Part shown: piece after piece, positions 31,433-42,105 of the stretch
Layout of the letters: every line of letters begins with the position of its first letter
How positions within the stretch are numbered: position 1 is the stretch's first letter
Assembly: GCF_905147365.1 (NCBI RefSeq)
Contig: NC_056409.1
Location: 3,415,001-3,479,000, forward strand
Source of the DNA: Aricia agestis
Taxonomy: Eukaryota; Arthropoda; Insecta; Lepidoptera; Lycaenidae
Length of the DNA: 64,000 nt
Direction of reading: 5' to 3'
Program-made: the position numbers and the translations under genes
Notes under the pieces: model-generated
What the model saw: only the letters and a program-made list of their open reading frames with translations
The model's database searches: none
What the model was told of the DNA's origin: nothing

Positions 31433-32561
31433 CGATGCCCATATGGCTAAAAATGACAATAATATTGCTTAAAAAAATGAAAACGATACTGCGACAAAAA
31501 ATAATACAGTTGTGTATCTACGTCATAATAAAATATAAATGTATTTGTTCTCATCAAACCAGGATTCTAAAACAAAGTATTAGGTATCAAAGCATGATGA
31601 ATAACCATGATAGCTTTGCAAAGCTATCTAAAGCATGCACAATAGATGGGCAATCATAGACGAACATGCCCCTCTACATGTCCGCAATCGTTTATATTGA
31701 TTTATCGTGGAGAGGCATTATAAAAGTATTTATTGAAATTTTCAATGTTCATAATATCCAATAGTAATGGTGGAACATTAAGACGCTGAGTTGGAGCTCA
31801 TTTGCATCCGTTCCCCTCCATCCAAATGGAATAAGGATGATTTGTAACAAGTTTAAAATGGCCCAAGAGCCGGCGACTGCCAGGGCTGCATTATTCCAGA
31901 CGTTTAGATGCCAGATAAGACGTTTTATGCCGCATAAAAATGAAGGGTGCCGAGGACAATAACGATAACTTCTGCCGTCTATGAATATAGATTCTTTAAA
32001 AGTTGATACTGCGACTGCAAAGAATCCAGACACTTTTGACAGTTCAGTCTTCTCGCCAGACAAACAAGTTTACATGCCAAGGCCGAATCAACTTTGGCCA
32101 TCAATTTCGCCGCAAATTGAACTGCAGAAAATTCTGAAAGGTACCGGCTCTCGGTCTAAAGCTCGGAGGCAACGTAGATTTTTCTTATTGTAAATAATCT
32201 AGCCGCTGGAACGAAACGAGAAGCTACGGCCGTCCCAGGATCCTTTGTTGGAATCGGATTCATCGACAAATGTTTCGGATTCGTTCGAAACTTTTTGTTT
32301 GGGATCGCAATTACGGCTCGCCTTTTAACGATTAAATTGTCTTTAAACTGGCCAATTGGTGGCTGGCTCTGTAAAGATTTTCAGTCGTTTAACTAATTCG
32401 TCGATCGTTTCCTTTCATTGAAATGTGGTTTGCCCGAGATTAACTGCACTAACTTTTTATTCCGTATCTGCTATTTTCTCTTTACCTCACTTTCTGTTCT
32501 GCTAATTCATTACTACTGTAATATGTTGCTTTGCTTTGTTACACGAGGCATGTTTGTCATA
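31433..32561. other. Single-copy stretch; weak coding-like frame at 31981-32193
   Basis: A 70-codon plus frame starting MNIDSLKVDTATAKNPDTF has protein-like composition, but no domain, homologue or splice context I can name. No repeat copies in the window. GC is higher than its surroundings around 32040-32260. Confidence 0.35.
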
Positions 32562-32839
32562 AGCTATGTCCACACTGTGCCTTTTTTTGTTCATCTAGGG
32601 CATACGTTATAGCGCAGTCAACAGCGCACGTGAGGCATGCCAGCGACGCATGCGCTCTGACCGTATCCAAAACTTTCGCTTTGTTCTTTTTTTTTTCACT
32701 GCAACTGCACAAAAAAGACAATGTTGGCGTTGCGGTCGTTGACGCATTCAATTATTGAATGCGCCAAAACGAAAGTTCAAGGAAAGAAGATGACGAGAAT
32801 TGAAGATGAAAGTGCATAGTTTGGAGTTTGGACATAGCT
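32562..32839. mobile_element. MITE with AGCTATGTCC ends, copy 2
   Basis: AGCTATGTCC at the left is the exact reverse complement of GGACATAGCT at the right. Interior follows the copy at 27148 with extra bases (T-run, GCACAAAAAAGACAATG). Confidence 0.8.
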
Positions 32840-33580
32840 AGACACGTTCAAGAGATTAAAAACAATAATTTGAAGTCAAAAATTTCGTTACTCTGTAATT
32901 TCTTGAGCCTAAGATATAAATTACGGTTTTGTATTGAGAGAAATTACTTAGAGCATTTCTAACAAGCTGACTGTTTCAAATACCACGCCACTGCGGCATC
33001 AGTTAAGTCGTTGGTATAAATGTCTACCGTTACCTGCTCCAATTTTCGTGGGCTGATCATCCTGATATCATCATTTCCTTAATTTGAACTATTCTGATTA
33101 TCATTGGTAAGTGAATGAATTTTGCATAATTTTTTTTTGCATTATCCTTGTTACTTGTTAGTGTTTGTTTGTCATCTAAGAAGGATGTTTCATCTTTGAA
33201 ATTTAGACTGTATGATATAAGGTATGCTATTCTTCAAAATGTAGTTTAGTAAACTCGATAGAAATGATATTATTATTATAAACCTTCGCCGCTGGTGTAC
33301 CTCTAGGCTCTGCTTTCTTTGCTATACTTTTATAACAAAATTATTAAACATGTTTACTTCACATTGTGATAAGTTTCACATCTACAATGTAGACCACAAG
33401 TTATTAAAATGCTAAATCTTATAAATCCACCGGAACATTCAATAGGCAATCTGGTCCAAAATTCCTATAAAGTGCGTGAACTTTTATGTTCGTAACGCAA
33501 TAAAATCTCTTCGCAAGTCCCGATTTAATGCGGCAATAAAAGTAAACGCCAGTAAAACGCACGTATAAATCTGTAATGGC
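32840..33580. other. No recognisable gene or repeat
   Basis: Single-copy DNA. No convincing exon. Confidence 0.45.
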
Positions 33581-33581
33581 G

Positions 33582-33640
33582 TATCGATATCGGCAATATC
33601 GATGTTTTGATACCGGGATATCGGGGGATATCGGATGCAC
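33582..33640. promoter_or_regulatory. TATCGATA/CGATA motif cluster
   Basis: TATCGATA at 33582-33589 is an exact copy of the insect DRE (DREF-binding) word. Several CGATA/TATCG words follow within 50 bp (CAATATCGATG, GGGATATCGG, GGATATCGG). In Drosophila such clusters mark housekeeping promoters and BEAF-32/DREF boundary sites. Function here is inference from the motif alone. Confidence 0.35.
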
Positions 33641-33960
33641 CAGGTGCGGCAGCAGCTGTCGCGAGATGGCTAGAGAGAGATGGCGATATGGCCCAAAATG
33701 TATTGTGTAACGTCCATTTTACCCAACGTGTATTCCTGTGTATGGTCTTTTAAAAGTTTCAATTAATGATAGTAAAATGTTAAAGGCCTATCACGGTTAA
33801 TACCGTGACAAGGTTTTTGTATCTAATGTTATGAAATGATTAGACTGATCAAAACAAACAATTTTTTAAATCGTTCTTCCTAATTCCAAAGCCCAGATAA
33901 CCTTTTTGCGCATTATACTAAATTGTTCTCGGACTACAAGTTAAATTAATATGTATAATG
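33641..33960. other. No recognisable gene
   Basis: Contains E-box-like CAGGTG and CAGCTG and a TCGCGAGA word near 33659, then AT-rich DNA leading to the splice-like site. Confidence 0.4.
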
Positions 33961-34043
33961 TTTTTTTTTTCAGGTAAGCTGACTTTGTAGTTCCCTCAGC
34001 TGAGAATCCATTAGGCAAGGAGCCGCGGTATTTCTTGGTAAGG
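33961..34043 (+). promoter_or_regulatory. Candidate recursive splice site (ratchet point)
   Basis: Ten T residues, then CAG immediately followed by GTAAGC: a strong 3' splice site joined to a strong 5' splice site at 33973/33974. A second donor-like GTAAGG lies at 34038, which would define a 64-nt exon with stops in all three frames. This layout matches recursive splice sites of long insect introns. No flanking exon is visible, so the call rests on the motif. Confidence 0.4.
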
Positions 34044-34611
34044 GATATATTTTTAAACGTCTTACACTTTTTTCACTGTCGTACCGCGGCGCACTGCTTG
34101 TCTACGCGGATTTATGTACTATTTCTTTGTTAGTTTTTTCTGACAAATTTTTTTTAGGTCTATGAGTTATGACTCCATTCTATAACATTGGAGATGAATA
34201 TACGAATTGCCCGGTTAAAAATACATATTTAATAATACGATATAAATGTTCTAGCATTAGTAGTCTTGAAGAACATTATTTTCCTTTTGTCCTTTACCCA
34301 AAAATATAAAGGAGAATGATCAACCTGTATAGAACTTTTGACCACAAGGTCAAGTAGTAAATCAAGATAAACAATCCTTTTAAGTTTCAACTTACATAAT
34401 ATGTGTCTCTTTGCGCGACTCAATACGCTCAATGTAAATCCCGGGAACCGTATACTTTACCGCCGTGGATAGTAGCTTAAGTCTGTGATCTATTTTGTAT
34501 CTATTTGTCCTTTATCAAATTCGGTCCAGGATATCCATTCAATACTAATAGAGGAACGCCTTGCTTGTTTGTTAGCAAATGATTCTGCTCTACAATATTT
34601 AAATAAAATAA
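34044..34611. other. No recognisable gene
   Basis: A scrap of Helitron-type repeat D (ATCCCGGGAACCGTATACTT) is visible near 34438. Otherwise single copy. Confidence 0.4.
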
Positions 34612-35085
34612 TGGGGATTGTCCATTTTTTTTTAATTTTGCTCATTACAAAAACATTTCGAGGAATAAGGTCAGTGATCGTTTTTCTATATATAAACGAA
34701 AAAAATACAAATTAGTTACTTATATTTTTGAACAAATATGTTTAACCTTTGTTTGACCTTCAATGGCGTTAAATTAGCAATAAATTCGACCAACATTACG
34801 TTTCGAACTTTTGGTAAGCTTCTCGTATCAGCTTTCACATAATGAGAACTTGCATTTGAAGAACCAGCCATTATAAATAAGATTGAAAGGAAAAAACATA
34901 CTGCAGAGGTCAATTATTGGCCGCCGATGATGACGTCAGAGCGAAACTTTAAAAAATTATTGAGAAAAAACTAGCCAATGAATTTCAAAATTATTTTATT
35001 TATATTCTTAAAATACCCTATTTTAACGAAAAAAAATATAAAAAGTACATCTGATTTTTTTTGGACAATGCCCATTATGTTTTTG
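34612..35085. mobile_element. 470-bp element with conserved short frame, copy 1
   Basis: Left GGGGATTGTCCATTTTTTTT and right (other strand) GGGCATTGTCCAAAAAAAAT. The interior matches 57219-57672 closely. A minus-strand frame at 34716-34913 starts a 50-residue stretch MAGSSNASSHYVKADTRSLP and continues KVRNVMLVEF; it is intact in both copies. The element may carry a truncated transposase start or a chance frame. Confidence 0.75.
34716..34913 (-). CDS. Short frame inside the repeat, function unknown
   Basis: Sixty-five codons; the likely start is the internal Met giving about 51 residues (MAGSSNASSHYVKADTRSLP, then KVRNVMLVEFIANLTPLKVK, QRLNIFVQKYK). The copy at 57324-57524 keeps the frame with S/T, N/D and I/V changes and one silent change. 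The peptide is basic, without signal peptide in this start choice. I do not recognise a family. It may be the first exon of a transposase or an untranslated frame. Confidence 0.3.
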   Translation of the reverse strand: MTSAVCFFLSILFIMAGSSNASSHYVKADTRSLPKVRNVMLVEFIANLTPLKVKQRLNIFVQKYK

Positions 35086-35605
35086 TATGTAGTATATTGT
35101 TGTCATTCATGTTCCTACTATGCAAATGACTAAAATACCTTTGATTACCTAACAAGCATTAAACAACTGCATAACAAGGTATGATTTATCAAGATTGCTG
35201 GCATACCCTCTGTCTGAACAACAGCAGATGTTTGTAATTGCCGCTAATTCGCTGGACGTCCTCTAATTGACTACTGTTGCACTAGTTTTGTTGTTCGAAA
35301 TGACTGTATCGGCCGCACTCATTTAATTATTATTAGTTAATTTTAATTTAATGTGGCAACTATAAACTATCACAAAGTGAGACTAAAATGGTATACTCGT
35401 AAAACGTAGACGTCCTACGTACGCCCCTACGCTAAATCTTATGGGACTAAATTTTGGAAAACTTGAAATGACCTTCAGAGATCATAAATTATTGTTATCA
35501 TAATAAAACAAGGTACAATCAAAATAACGAGGCACAGAATTTTGAAACATTTTTTATGAAGCTGTGTGCCTCGGTACGCCGTTTCAACTTATTCTCTTAC
35601 TTTTT
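35086..35605. other. No recognisable gene or repeat
   Basis: AT-rich single-copy DNA. Confidence 0.5.
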
Positions 35606-35690
35606 AACGTATCTCTTAAAGAGATACGTTACCGAACTTTACCTGTCAAATATCAAAGAGATTCTCTTTGATATTTGACAGGTAAAGTTC
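35606..35690. repeat. Two adjacent perfect hairpins
   Basis: First: AACGTATCTCTT and its reverse complement around one base (35606-35630). Second: a 28-bp arm beginning GAACTTTACCTGTCAAATAT (35634-35661) and its exact reverse complement (35663-35690) around one base. Both arms contain AAGAGA/TCTCTT, so the hairpins share sequence. Confidence 0.9.
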
Positions 35691-37469
35691 AGATAGCTAG
35701 AAATATTGTTCTTAAATAAATTCATGCAATGTACAAAAATACAATTTCTCTGAATCATTTGAATGGCAATTTGATTATGGAATTGTGTTAATAAAAACGG
35801 AAGCAGATGAATAAGGAAATAACAAAAATTGTCTTTGTACTTTGCAAAACAATGTTTGAATTTGACGTGACCGTGTTTTGTTTTTAATGTCTTTAATAAG
35901 TTGATTGTCTACTGGGCAGAGGTTTAGAAATATCATCAATCCGCCTTGATGATCAAGGCGGTTCAGGGAGCGACCGACGGTGGACAACAGACTTTGTCGC
36001 TCGTGCGCGCTGGTCACATGCGTGATTGTTATTTACCAATATATTAAGAAGACTCTGAAACTGCACGAAGAATAAACATCAAGATGCGGCATTTTAATTT
36101 TTAACGCGGTATACCATACAATACGTATGTATTGTCTATCGGTTGTCAAGATGCTTTAAAAGAACGAATTCTAAATTAATAACCATTCACTTGTGTCCAA
36201 TTGAACAACATTTTTGTCAGCTTATATATTTAGAAGTGTTGTTTTAAATTTAAGTTTTAGTAGGGAAGGTATACCAAATTGCAATAAAGTTTAGCTCAAT
36301 CCTGAGGCTGGCCGCTTAGTTTAAATTATATCAAAACAGCTCAGGTTTAGCCTAAAACGATTCGGGTTAATCGAAGCCTAACTGATCCGGAACGATAATA
36401 TGGGCTAGAGCTAAATCCGGGTTAGACCTAGTAACTTTTCGCTTTTCATGTTTTCTTATGTGATAAATTGATAAGTTGTATATAATAATTCATTTATAGC
36501 TAGTTAAGGTAGTAGGTACCTACATTCCTCGGTAGACTGACTGACTACGTTATTTAGATGCATCTTTTGCAATCTATGTATATTTCATTTATGAATTAAT
36601 TTATTTTTCTGTTTCTGTCTTCGTTTTCAACCCGAAACACTTTTTATAAGTCACGTTAAACATGAAACATACTCTGGTATTGTCTGTTAAATATCCTATG
36701 TACATTATTTGTCTTATATATTGATTCAGGTAAAACAAATCCCGGTCAGTGATAAGACGGGTAAGCAAAGTTAATCGCGTTTAATCCGACGGTTCGCGCG
36801 GCTCAGCAAACATTTTGTGAATCTTTCCCCGCGGTAATCGCTAAGAGCTTTAACAACAACTAAATGAATTTATAAGTCTTTCACGTATATTAATCTTCGT
36901 TAAGAACTATCGATTCGTCGTCAGGATGGCATTATGTTTTAAGCACCAAGCATTTAAATAAATGGGTTAGGTAATGAAATAAGTGATAATGCTGAATATC
37001 AAATAAATAGTCCACAATATTATGTGATTTTTTCCTAGAATCAGTAAAACTCAATCAAAGTTATTATAATTTACATTTTCCGCCAATTCAGAATTTGCCA
37101 TAAATAAATTTTCTATCAAAATGGATAAACGTAATTAGAGCAGGCATTATGCTAATTTGGATGCAAATTATACAAAAATCCATGTAAAACGGGGGACAAA
37201 TGAGAGCGGCTCGGTGGCGGAAGGTAGCCATTACTGTGAACGGTCTCATTTAGCGACCCATTGTCGCCTGTCGCCGTCGTTCGTTATTTTGTTTGCTCAG
37301 CGCAGGGTTAATTCCGTTTGATAGAACGTACCGTATTTAATGTTAGCTCCGTTCGGGTCTGCTGATTGAAATAGTTTCTTTATCTTGCTTTGTAATTTGT
37401 GAGATAAACTAAGAGTACTTAAGAATTGGATTTGATATTTTAGTATTTTCTTGCCTAGGTCCTGCTAGC
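35691..37469. other. Single-copy stretch without gene
   Basis: Includes a CCGCCTTGAT/ATCAAGGCGG palindrome at 35941-35961 inside an 80-codon minus frame, and a moderately GC-rich patch at 37160-37340 with an ATGCAAAT octamer at 37161. CAG|GTAAAA at 36727 resembles a splice junction but has a weak pyrimidine tract. No exon supported. Confidence 0.4.
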
Positions 37470-37473
37470 TTAA

Positions 37474-38370
37474 CCCTCAATTCACTAGGTGAAATTTACT
37501 AACGTATCCTTCTATAAGTCCCTGGGACTCACATATTTTAAATGTATGTTTTTATGAAATAAAACAAATTTCATCAACATTTTGTTCAGTAATCTTCTAA
37601 AGTACTTAATCAATTATAATAATAAATAACAAAACTAACCAAACTTCTAAGATCCTCTTGAAAATTAAAGAAAACCATGATATTTTTAAGGTTTCTCTAA
37701 ACTAGCAAATATTCTAAAAATTATAAAGAACTTAACGTTTTTAAACTAATAAAGGTACACAAAATAAAATAAACTTTAATGTATGCTTCTATATAAAGAA
37801 AAAAACGTGCAGTGGGTTCCAACCACTATCTAAAACATACGTCGGCATATCTTTTTTGAGCAAGTAAAACATATCGGCTTCAGACATTTTGTGCATAGAT
37901 GAGCAGTTTTTGATCTCTTTTTGTAGTGGCACAAATAGTAATACTTTCCCTCCTAGCTAACTTGTTTCAGTGTGGCTCACATCTTCAGGAATCTCATTTT
38001 TTCATCCAAATCTTCAGGCTTTCAGGCTTCCAGAATGGAATCTGCCCCGTCTTCTCTTAGATTGATAAAGTCATGTTTTTAGAGCCATTTTACAATTGTA
38101 CAACATAAAAATAAAGCATACATAATTTAAATTATAATAACGGTGAAAAATCAACATTTAACGTAATTCACTAGTATGAGTCCCTGGGACTCACTCGGCG
38201 TAATAACTCACCAAATATGGTATGCACGCACTCATCCTCTCGGCACCATGTCGCCCGCGTCACTACATGAAGGTACTGAGACGTGGGGGAAACTAGCTGC
38301 TAAGACTTTTGAATTATGGCCGTTTAAAATTTTGATGTGAGTCCCTGGGACTCAGGAAGTGAATTAAGGG
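37474..38370. mobile_element. piggyBac-type element, internally deleted
   Basis: Flanked by TTAA on both sides (37470-37473, 38371-38374), with ends CCCTCAATTCACT and, on the other strand, CCCTTAATTCACTTCC, the CCC-start inverted repeat expected of piggyBac. The palindrome GTCCCTGGGAC occurs three times (about 37520, 38180, 38344), close to the ends. At 897 bp it has lost the DDD catalytic region but keeps the transposase C-terminus on the minus strand. It could only move with a transposase supplied in trans. Confidence 0.85.
37830..37955 (-). pseudogene. piggyBac transposase C-terminal Cys-rich domain remnant
   Basis: The minus frame ends ...YYYLCHYKKRSKTAHLCTKC, LKPICFTCSKKICRRMF, stop. 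The spacing of Cys residues (LC, then C-x2-C, C-x2-C, C) and the basic K/R-T segment before the first C-x2-C match the cysteine-rich zinc-binding domain that closes piggyBac transposases and binds DNA. A stop codon lies directly upstream, so only about 40 codons remain open. Its location inside a TTAA/CCC-ended element supports the assignment. No catalytic residues are present. Confidence 0.75.
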
Positions 38371-38374
38371 TTAA

Positions 38375-39494
38375 ACACAGAATAGTAAAGATTTGGTATC
38401 ATTCATTAGTGATCCACCATAATATATAATATATTTTTTCGGCAAAAGTAAAAAAATAAATAAATTTAAAAGTGGACGACAAAATTTTTTTTGTACCCAA
38501 TACTGTCACCCGTGCGCGCGGCGCTCTAAAGCCACGGTCACTGAAAAGCTTTTTCTAAATAAACGTATTTTAGAATTTTCTTTGCATAATTTTAAGTTAA
38601 AATAACTAAGCTTGAAGTTTAAAAGCGATCGGAAAATTGTTGTACCGTAAAGTAGCTTCTTTACGTCATAATCGTGAGTCGTGGCGTTCATACATTTTTA
38701 TCTTCAAAGTTTTTATGCATATTTCACCCAGATTTTATGGCTGAAGTTTGTTACATAAACACACATGAAATATTATTTGTTTTAGCGTAGATTTGGGAAC
38801 GAATTGTAAAGATCAAATCAGTGAAGTTTCGGCGCATAGATACTGGCTACCGAATGCGGCTACTGTTGCCCGGCTATCAACAATTTAGGGCCAATTCAGA
38901 TTGCAACGTGACGAGGCTATGCGACACATTTTTAAACGCGACAAAAATCGGACTAGGCTTCAGGCTTCTGTCTGTACAGTAGGTAAATGAAGTTTAGCTT
39001 CGAAATGCTCATTTAAATATGCATTTCATCGTCTTGTCACGTCGCAAAGTAAACTTTTAGTTTCGCAGCGACCACAATGTCGCCACGACAAACGCGTTGT
39101 CGCTCGCTTGCGCGTACAAGTTTTAGTTTGAAGTGTTCTCGAAGACCAGTAATGTAACCCCCCTAAAATGGAGTTAACGGCGCAACCCGTACTAAAGCGC
39201 ACATGGCGACCACCGACAATTTATTCGACAAACATTTGTCTATGATATTGGCAGCGCCTCGAGCGATGTTCGGTATTACGTCGTCATTATTGTCCAAACG
39301 ACGTCCTCGGGCCATTACAGACGTAATATGTTTTTATTTTTTATTGCTGATATCAGAATGTAGGCTTTAAGGTCGTAGAACGAGATATCTATACAATAAG
39401 TATTAAGAGTAACTCAGCCTTGTCCTTTAATATTTGGCGCGTGGGATAAAGTACTGCTTTTATTGGCTACATAAAGCTTAAATTAAGTAAATGT
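38375..39494. other. Single-copy stretch
   Basis: No gene. The CG-rich patch 38885-39120 has paired words (AACGTGACGAG, GTCTTGTCACGTCGC) suggestive of an eroded short element, but ends were not definable. Confidence 0.4.
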
Positions 39495-39689
39495 ATGTCC
39501 GTAAGAACGTCCGTCCGTTGGTGGACGGTCTTGTTATTAGACTCTAGTATCGTTTATTATTTGTGTGCGTTTTATTGTGCGCCTGCAGTCTGTTCAGAGC
39601 TAGCTGACGACGACATAAGAATTGCTCTTAAAAAATCCAAAATAAAATTGAACGAACGCAGACAAAATCGAGGGAAGTTTGTAAGGTGA
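39495..39689 (+). CDS. Weak candidate exon or small secreted protein
   Basis: A 64-codon frame: basic start, a hydrophobic stretch (about residues 10-33, TVLLLDSSIVYYLCAFYCAP) then ELADDDIRIALKKSKIKLNE and a basic end. Alternatively, AG at 39587-39588 after a T/G-rich tract could be an acceptor and GTAAGG at 39681 a donor, giving a 92-nt exon whose frame reads SELADDDIRIALKKSKIKLN. I do not recognise the protein. No promoter, second exon or homologue is visible. Confidence 0.2.
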   Translation: MSVRTSVRWWTVLLLDSSIVYYLCAFYCAPAVCSELADDDIRIALKKSKIKLNERRQNRGKFVR

Positions 39690-39788
39690 ATTGGCTAACT
39701 TGTTCCTTCTGATGGGCCGCGACCAAGACCGGGAATAAATATCACCCATCTCGCTCTCGAATGAACATCGACAAATACAGCTCGAAAA

Positions 39789-39906
39789 GGGTTTAAATGA
39801 ACGTGGCGAAAAAAGGAACTAACGCTGCCATCATACAAAAACGTCATTTTTTACAGTTCTCCTTTACCAGCACAGCAGCGCTCCCACCCACATTCATTTA
39901 AAGCCC
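39789..39906. mobile_element. MITE, CGACAAGGCTT family, solitary copy
   Basis: GGGTTTAAATGAACGTGGCG and CCACATTCATTTAAAGCCC are inverted; GAACTAACGCTGCCATCATA matches the nested copy at 18210-18333. Confidence 0.7.
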
Positions 39907-40999
39907 TGTCGCACCTTATGTCCAATGACACTGAGATCGTTGTGAATCATTAATCGTACCTTCGGTAAGACAAGGGCACAAATGATAATGAAAATGTTTG
40001 GCACTTATGCCTTTATTTTATTGAAGGTCCGATAATAATCAGAGTATCATAGCCCTTGTATATTTAGGTAGACCACTGCGGGCATCAATCCGCAGTATAA
40101 ACAACAGTGACAGCGATCGTCATTGTGTGCTGAGTGCTGACCGCAGCCCTCGTCGGTGACCTATATGTAGATATAATATTTACTATATTAATACCACAAT
40201 ACCACAGTATTATATGTGATATCATATCACCTATTATTATTTTTCATTGCCTTTTGATGTACTTGACTTAATGTATATTCTATATTTCAATACTAATATC
40301 ATAAAGAGGTCAGTCAGGTTTTTATGTTAGTACATCGAACAGCCTTAAAAGCGACTGGACTTTGGAAGGTTAGGTTAACGCTTGCCTCAGTGCTCACTAG
40401 TCACTACTCTGGAGTATGACATTTCAAATATGCCAAACATTCTCATGTTATCTTGTTTCCCCATACCTAATTGGGTGATGGATCGACCTGGCTACACAAG
40501 GAGCTATTTTTACTTAACGAAGTCGACGAAACGGAACGCCAAATTGGCTGACGGGGTTGACATTAATTACCCTGGCACTCGGTGTCATCCGGCGTCACGG
40601 GGTGTCACTAGACACCTGGTGACGCACCAGATTCAGTCCAAACTAAGCTTGGTCTAGAAATGTCTGTATTTGCGTTAAGCCATGTTTGACATGATTGGCC
40701 ATTTGTCTACCCATTTGCCCAATCGACCATAAGCAATCATAGTCGAATATCTCTTCACCTTTATAGTCTGCTGTATTTGTCCATCAATGCCAATGTGGAA
40801 AGGCCAGAAGACACGATTCACAAGCCATAATGGCGTATAACTATTAACTAGCCTTAAAGTGAGTAGGTAGTCCTGAATTGATACTGATACAGAAATCACG
40901 GGAAGTCTGTCAATCGAACAATTACACGATCATTCTCCCGTCAGTCTGGATAAGACTGATGAAGTGAACTGATGCCACACTGACATGGACAATGGACAT
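39907..40999. other. No recognisable gene
   Basis: Frames of 70-90 codons occur on both strands without domains. A GGTGTCA-rich patch (40576-40625) includes GGTGTC-ACTA-GACACC. Confidence 0.4.
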
Positions 41000-41067
41000 G
41001 AAAGCATTGGTCTAACTAAGAAATAGGTTATAAACACACCTGTGTCTTAGTTAGACCAACGCTTTTC
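41000..41067. repeat. Inverted repeat, 22-bp arms
   Basis: GAAAGCATTGGTCTAACTAA-GA pairs with TCTTAGTTAGACCAACGCTTTTC across about 24 bases. Candidate remnant of a short inverted-repeat element. Confidence 0.8.
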
Positions 41068-41574
41068 AGTGCGCTTTTTCACTTCTATCGGAACGTCCCA
41101 AGTTGTTTTTGCGGCATAGAGGAAACGGATTGCTGGTAAACGATTACCTTTACCTTGGACAACACCAGAGGAGTCACAAGTGCGTGCAGACGGGAAACAC
41201 GACGATCACGACCAGAATGGGCATCCGGGCGTGGTCACGAACAATGCTCCACAATAAACTATGTTAATATTATTATCGTTTACATAACATTTAAATATTT
41301 AAACAGCGCATTGTTTACTAGAGGACGTTATCAATTTGAAGATACGTGAAGATACATAAATAAGGTTGATGTTGGTTTGAATTTACGGACTTTATTTTTC
41401 TTTTTCTGTCAAGAGGAGCACTTTTATTTATCAAGGGACCGTCAAAGGACCGTTAATTCTGACCGTCTTGGGTCCATGGACCAATTCAAGAATTATATTT
41501 ATTTGACTCCATGTAACAGTCTAGAAATGATCGCAAAATGTAGAGCACAACAATTCTTGGTCACAAATTGATAG
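41068..41574. other. No recognisable gene
   Basis: Two 64-codon plus frames (41155-41349, 41377-41571) lack domains. This is directly upstream of the LTR-like repeat. Confidence 0.4.
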
Positions 41575-41738
41575 TGTGGCGGTACCCACAATTCGCCTAA
41601 CAATCCTGCATCGCGCTATCGAAGTTTCGGAGAACGGCAAGATATATACAACGTCTGAGATGACGTCAGTGGGCTTCGGCCTGACCGAGCATGCTATCTC
41701 TCTCGGTCGGAAGATCTTCCTTTTCGGCCGCCAATAAC
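41575..41738 (+). mobile_element. LTR-like repeat, copy 2
   Basis: Begins TGTGGCGGTACCCACAATTC, identical boundary to 14284. It has a GATATATACAA TATA-like box and the GGGCTTCGGCCTGACCGAGC block. Downstream at about 41750 the sequence TTGGTGACCACCGACAAG resembles the region just after the 5' LTR of insect Ty3-like elements. No gag or pol frame follows. Confidence 0.5.
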
Positions 41739-42105
41739 AACGTTAAATTGGTGACCACCGACAAGAACACGCATCCTTCTGGACATCAATCATCATCAAC
41801 ACTCCCCGCCCCTCCGCACCACGTCAGCAGACATCAAGCATAACCGGGTCGCCTCGACCATAAGCCGCGTTGGGCGTCCGCGCCGGTCGAACCCGTGTCT
41901 GACTTGAACGGGGCAGCCATAGGCTACAACGACCGGTCAGCATGCAGAGCACGGGGTCCCTCTCCTGGTCATTGCATGCGTAGCTTCGGCCCACACCTGA
42001 CAACACAAGCGCATCGAAGTATACCAAAAATTAGTAATATATCAACATCGGAAAAAATTAACCAGCTGACGCTGAACGTCTGATTATATTGATTTGTGAT
42101 TTAAA
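41739..42105. other. GC-richer tract after the LTR-like repeat
   Basis: Possibly leader/gag remnant of the LTR element, since GC content is above its surroundings up to about 42010, but frames on both strands (62-67 codons) show no CCHC box or other gag feature. Confidence 0.3.

Noticed and set aside
31981..32193. 70-codon frame with protein-like composition
   Set aside because: Considered as an exon, but there is no recognised family, no clear splice pair and no second line of evidence; mentioned only in the stretch entry.
36718..36735. CAG|GTAAAA as a second ratchet point
   Set aside because: The preceding tract is not pyrimidine-rich and GTAAAA is a weaker donor, unlike the site at 33961.
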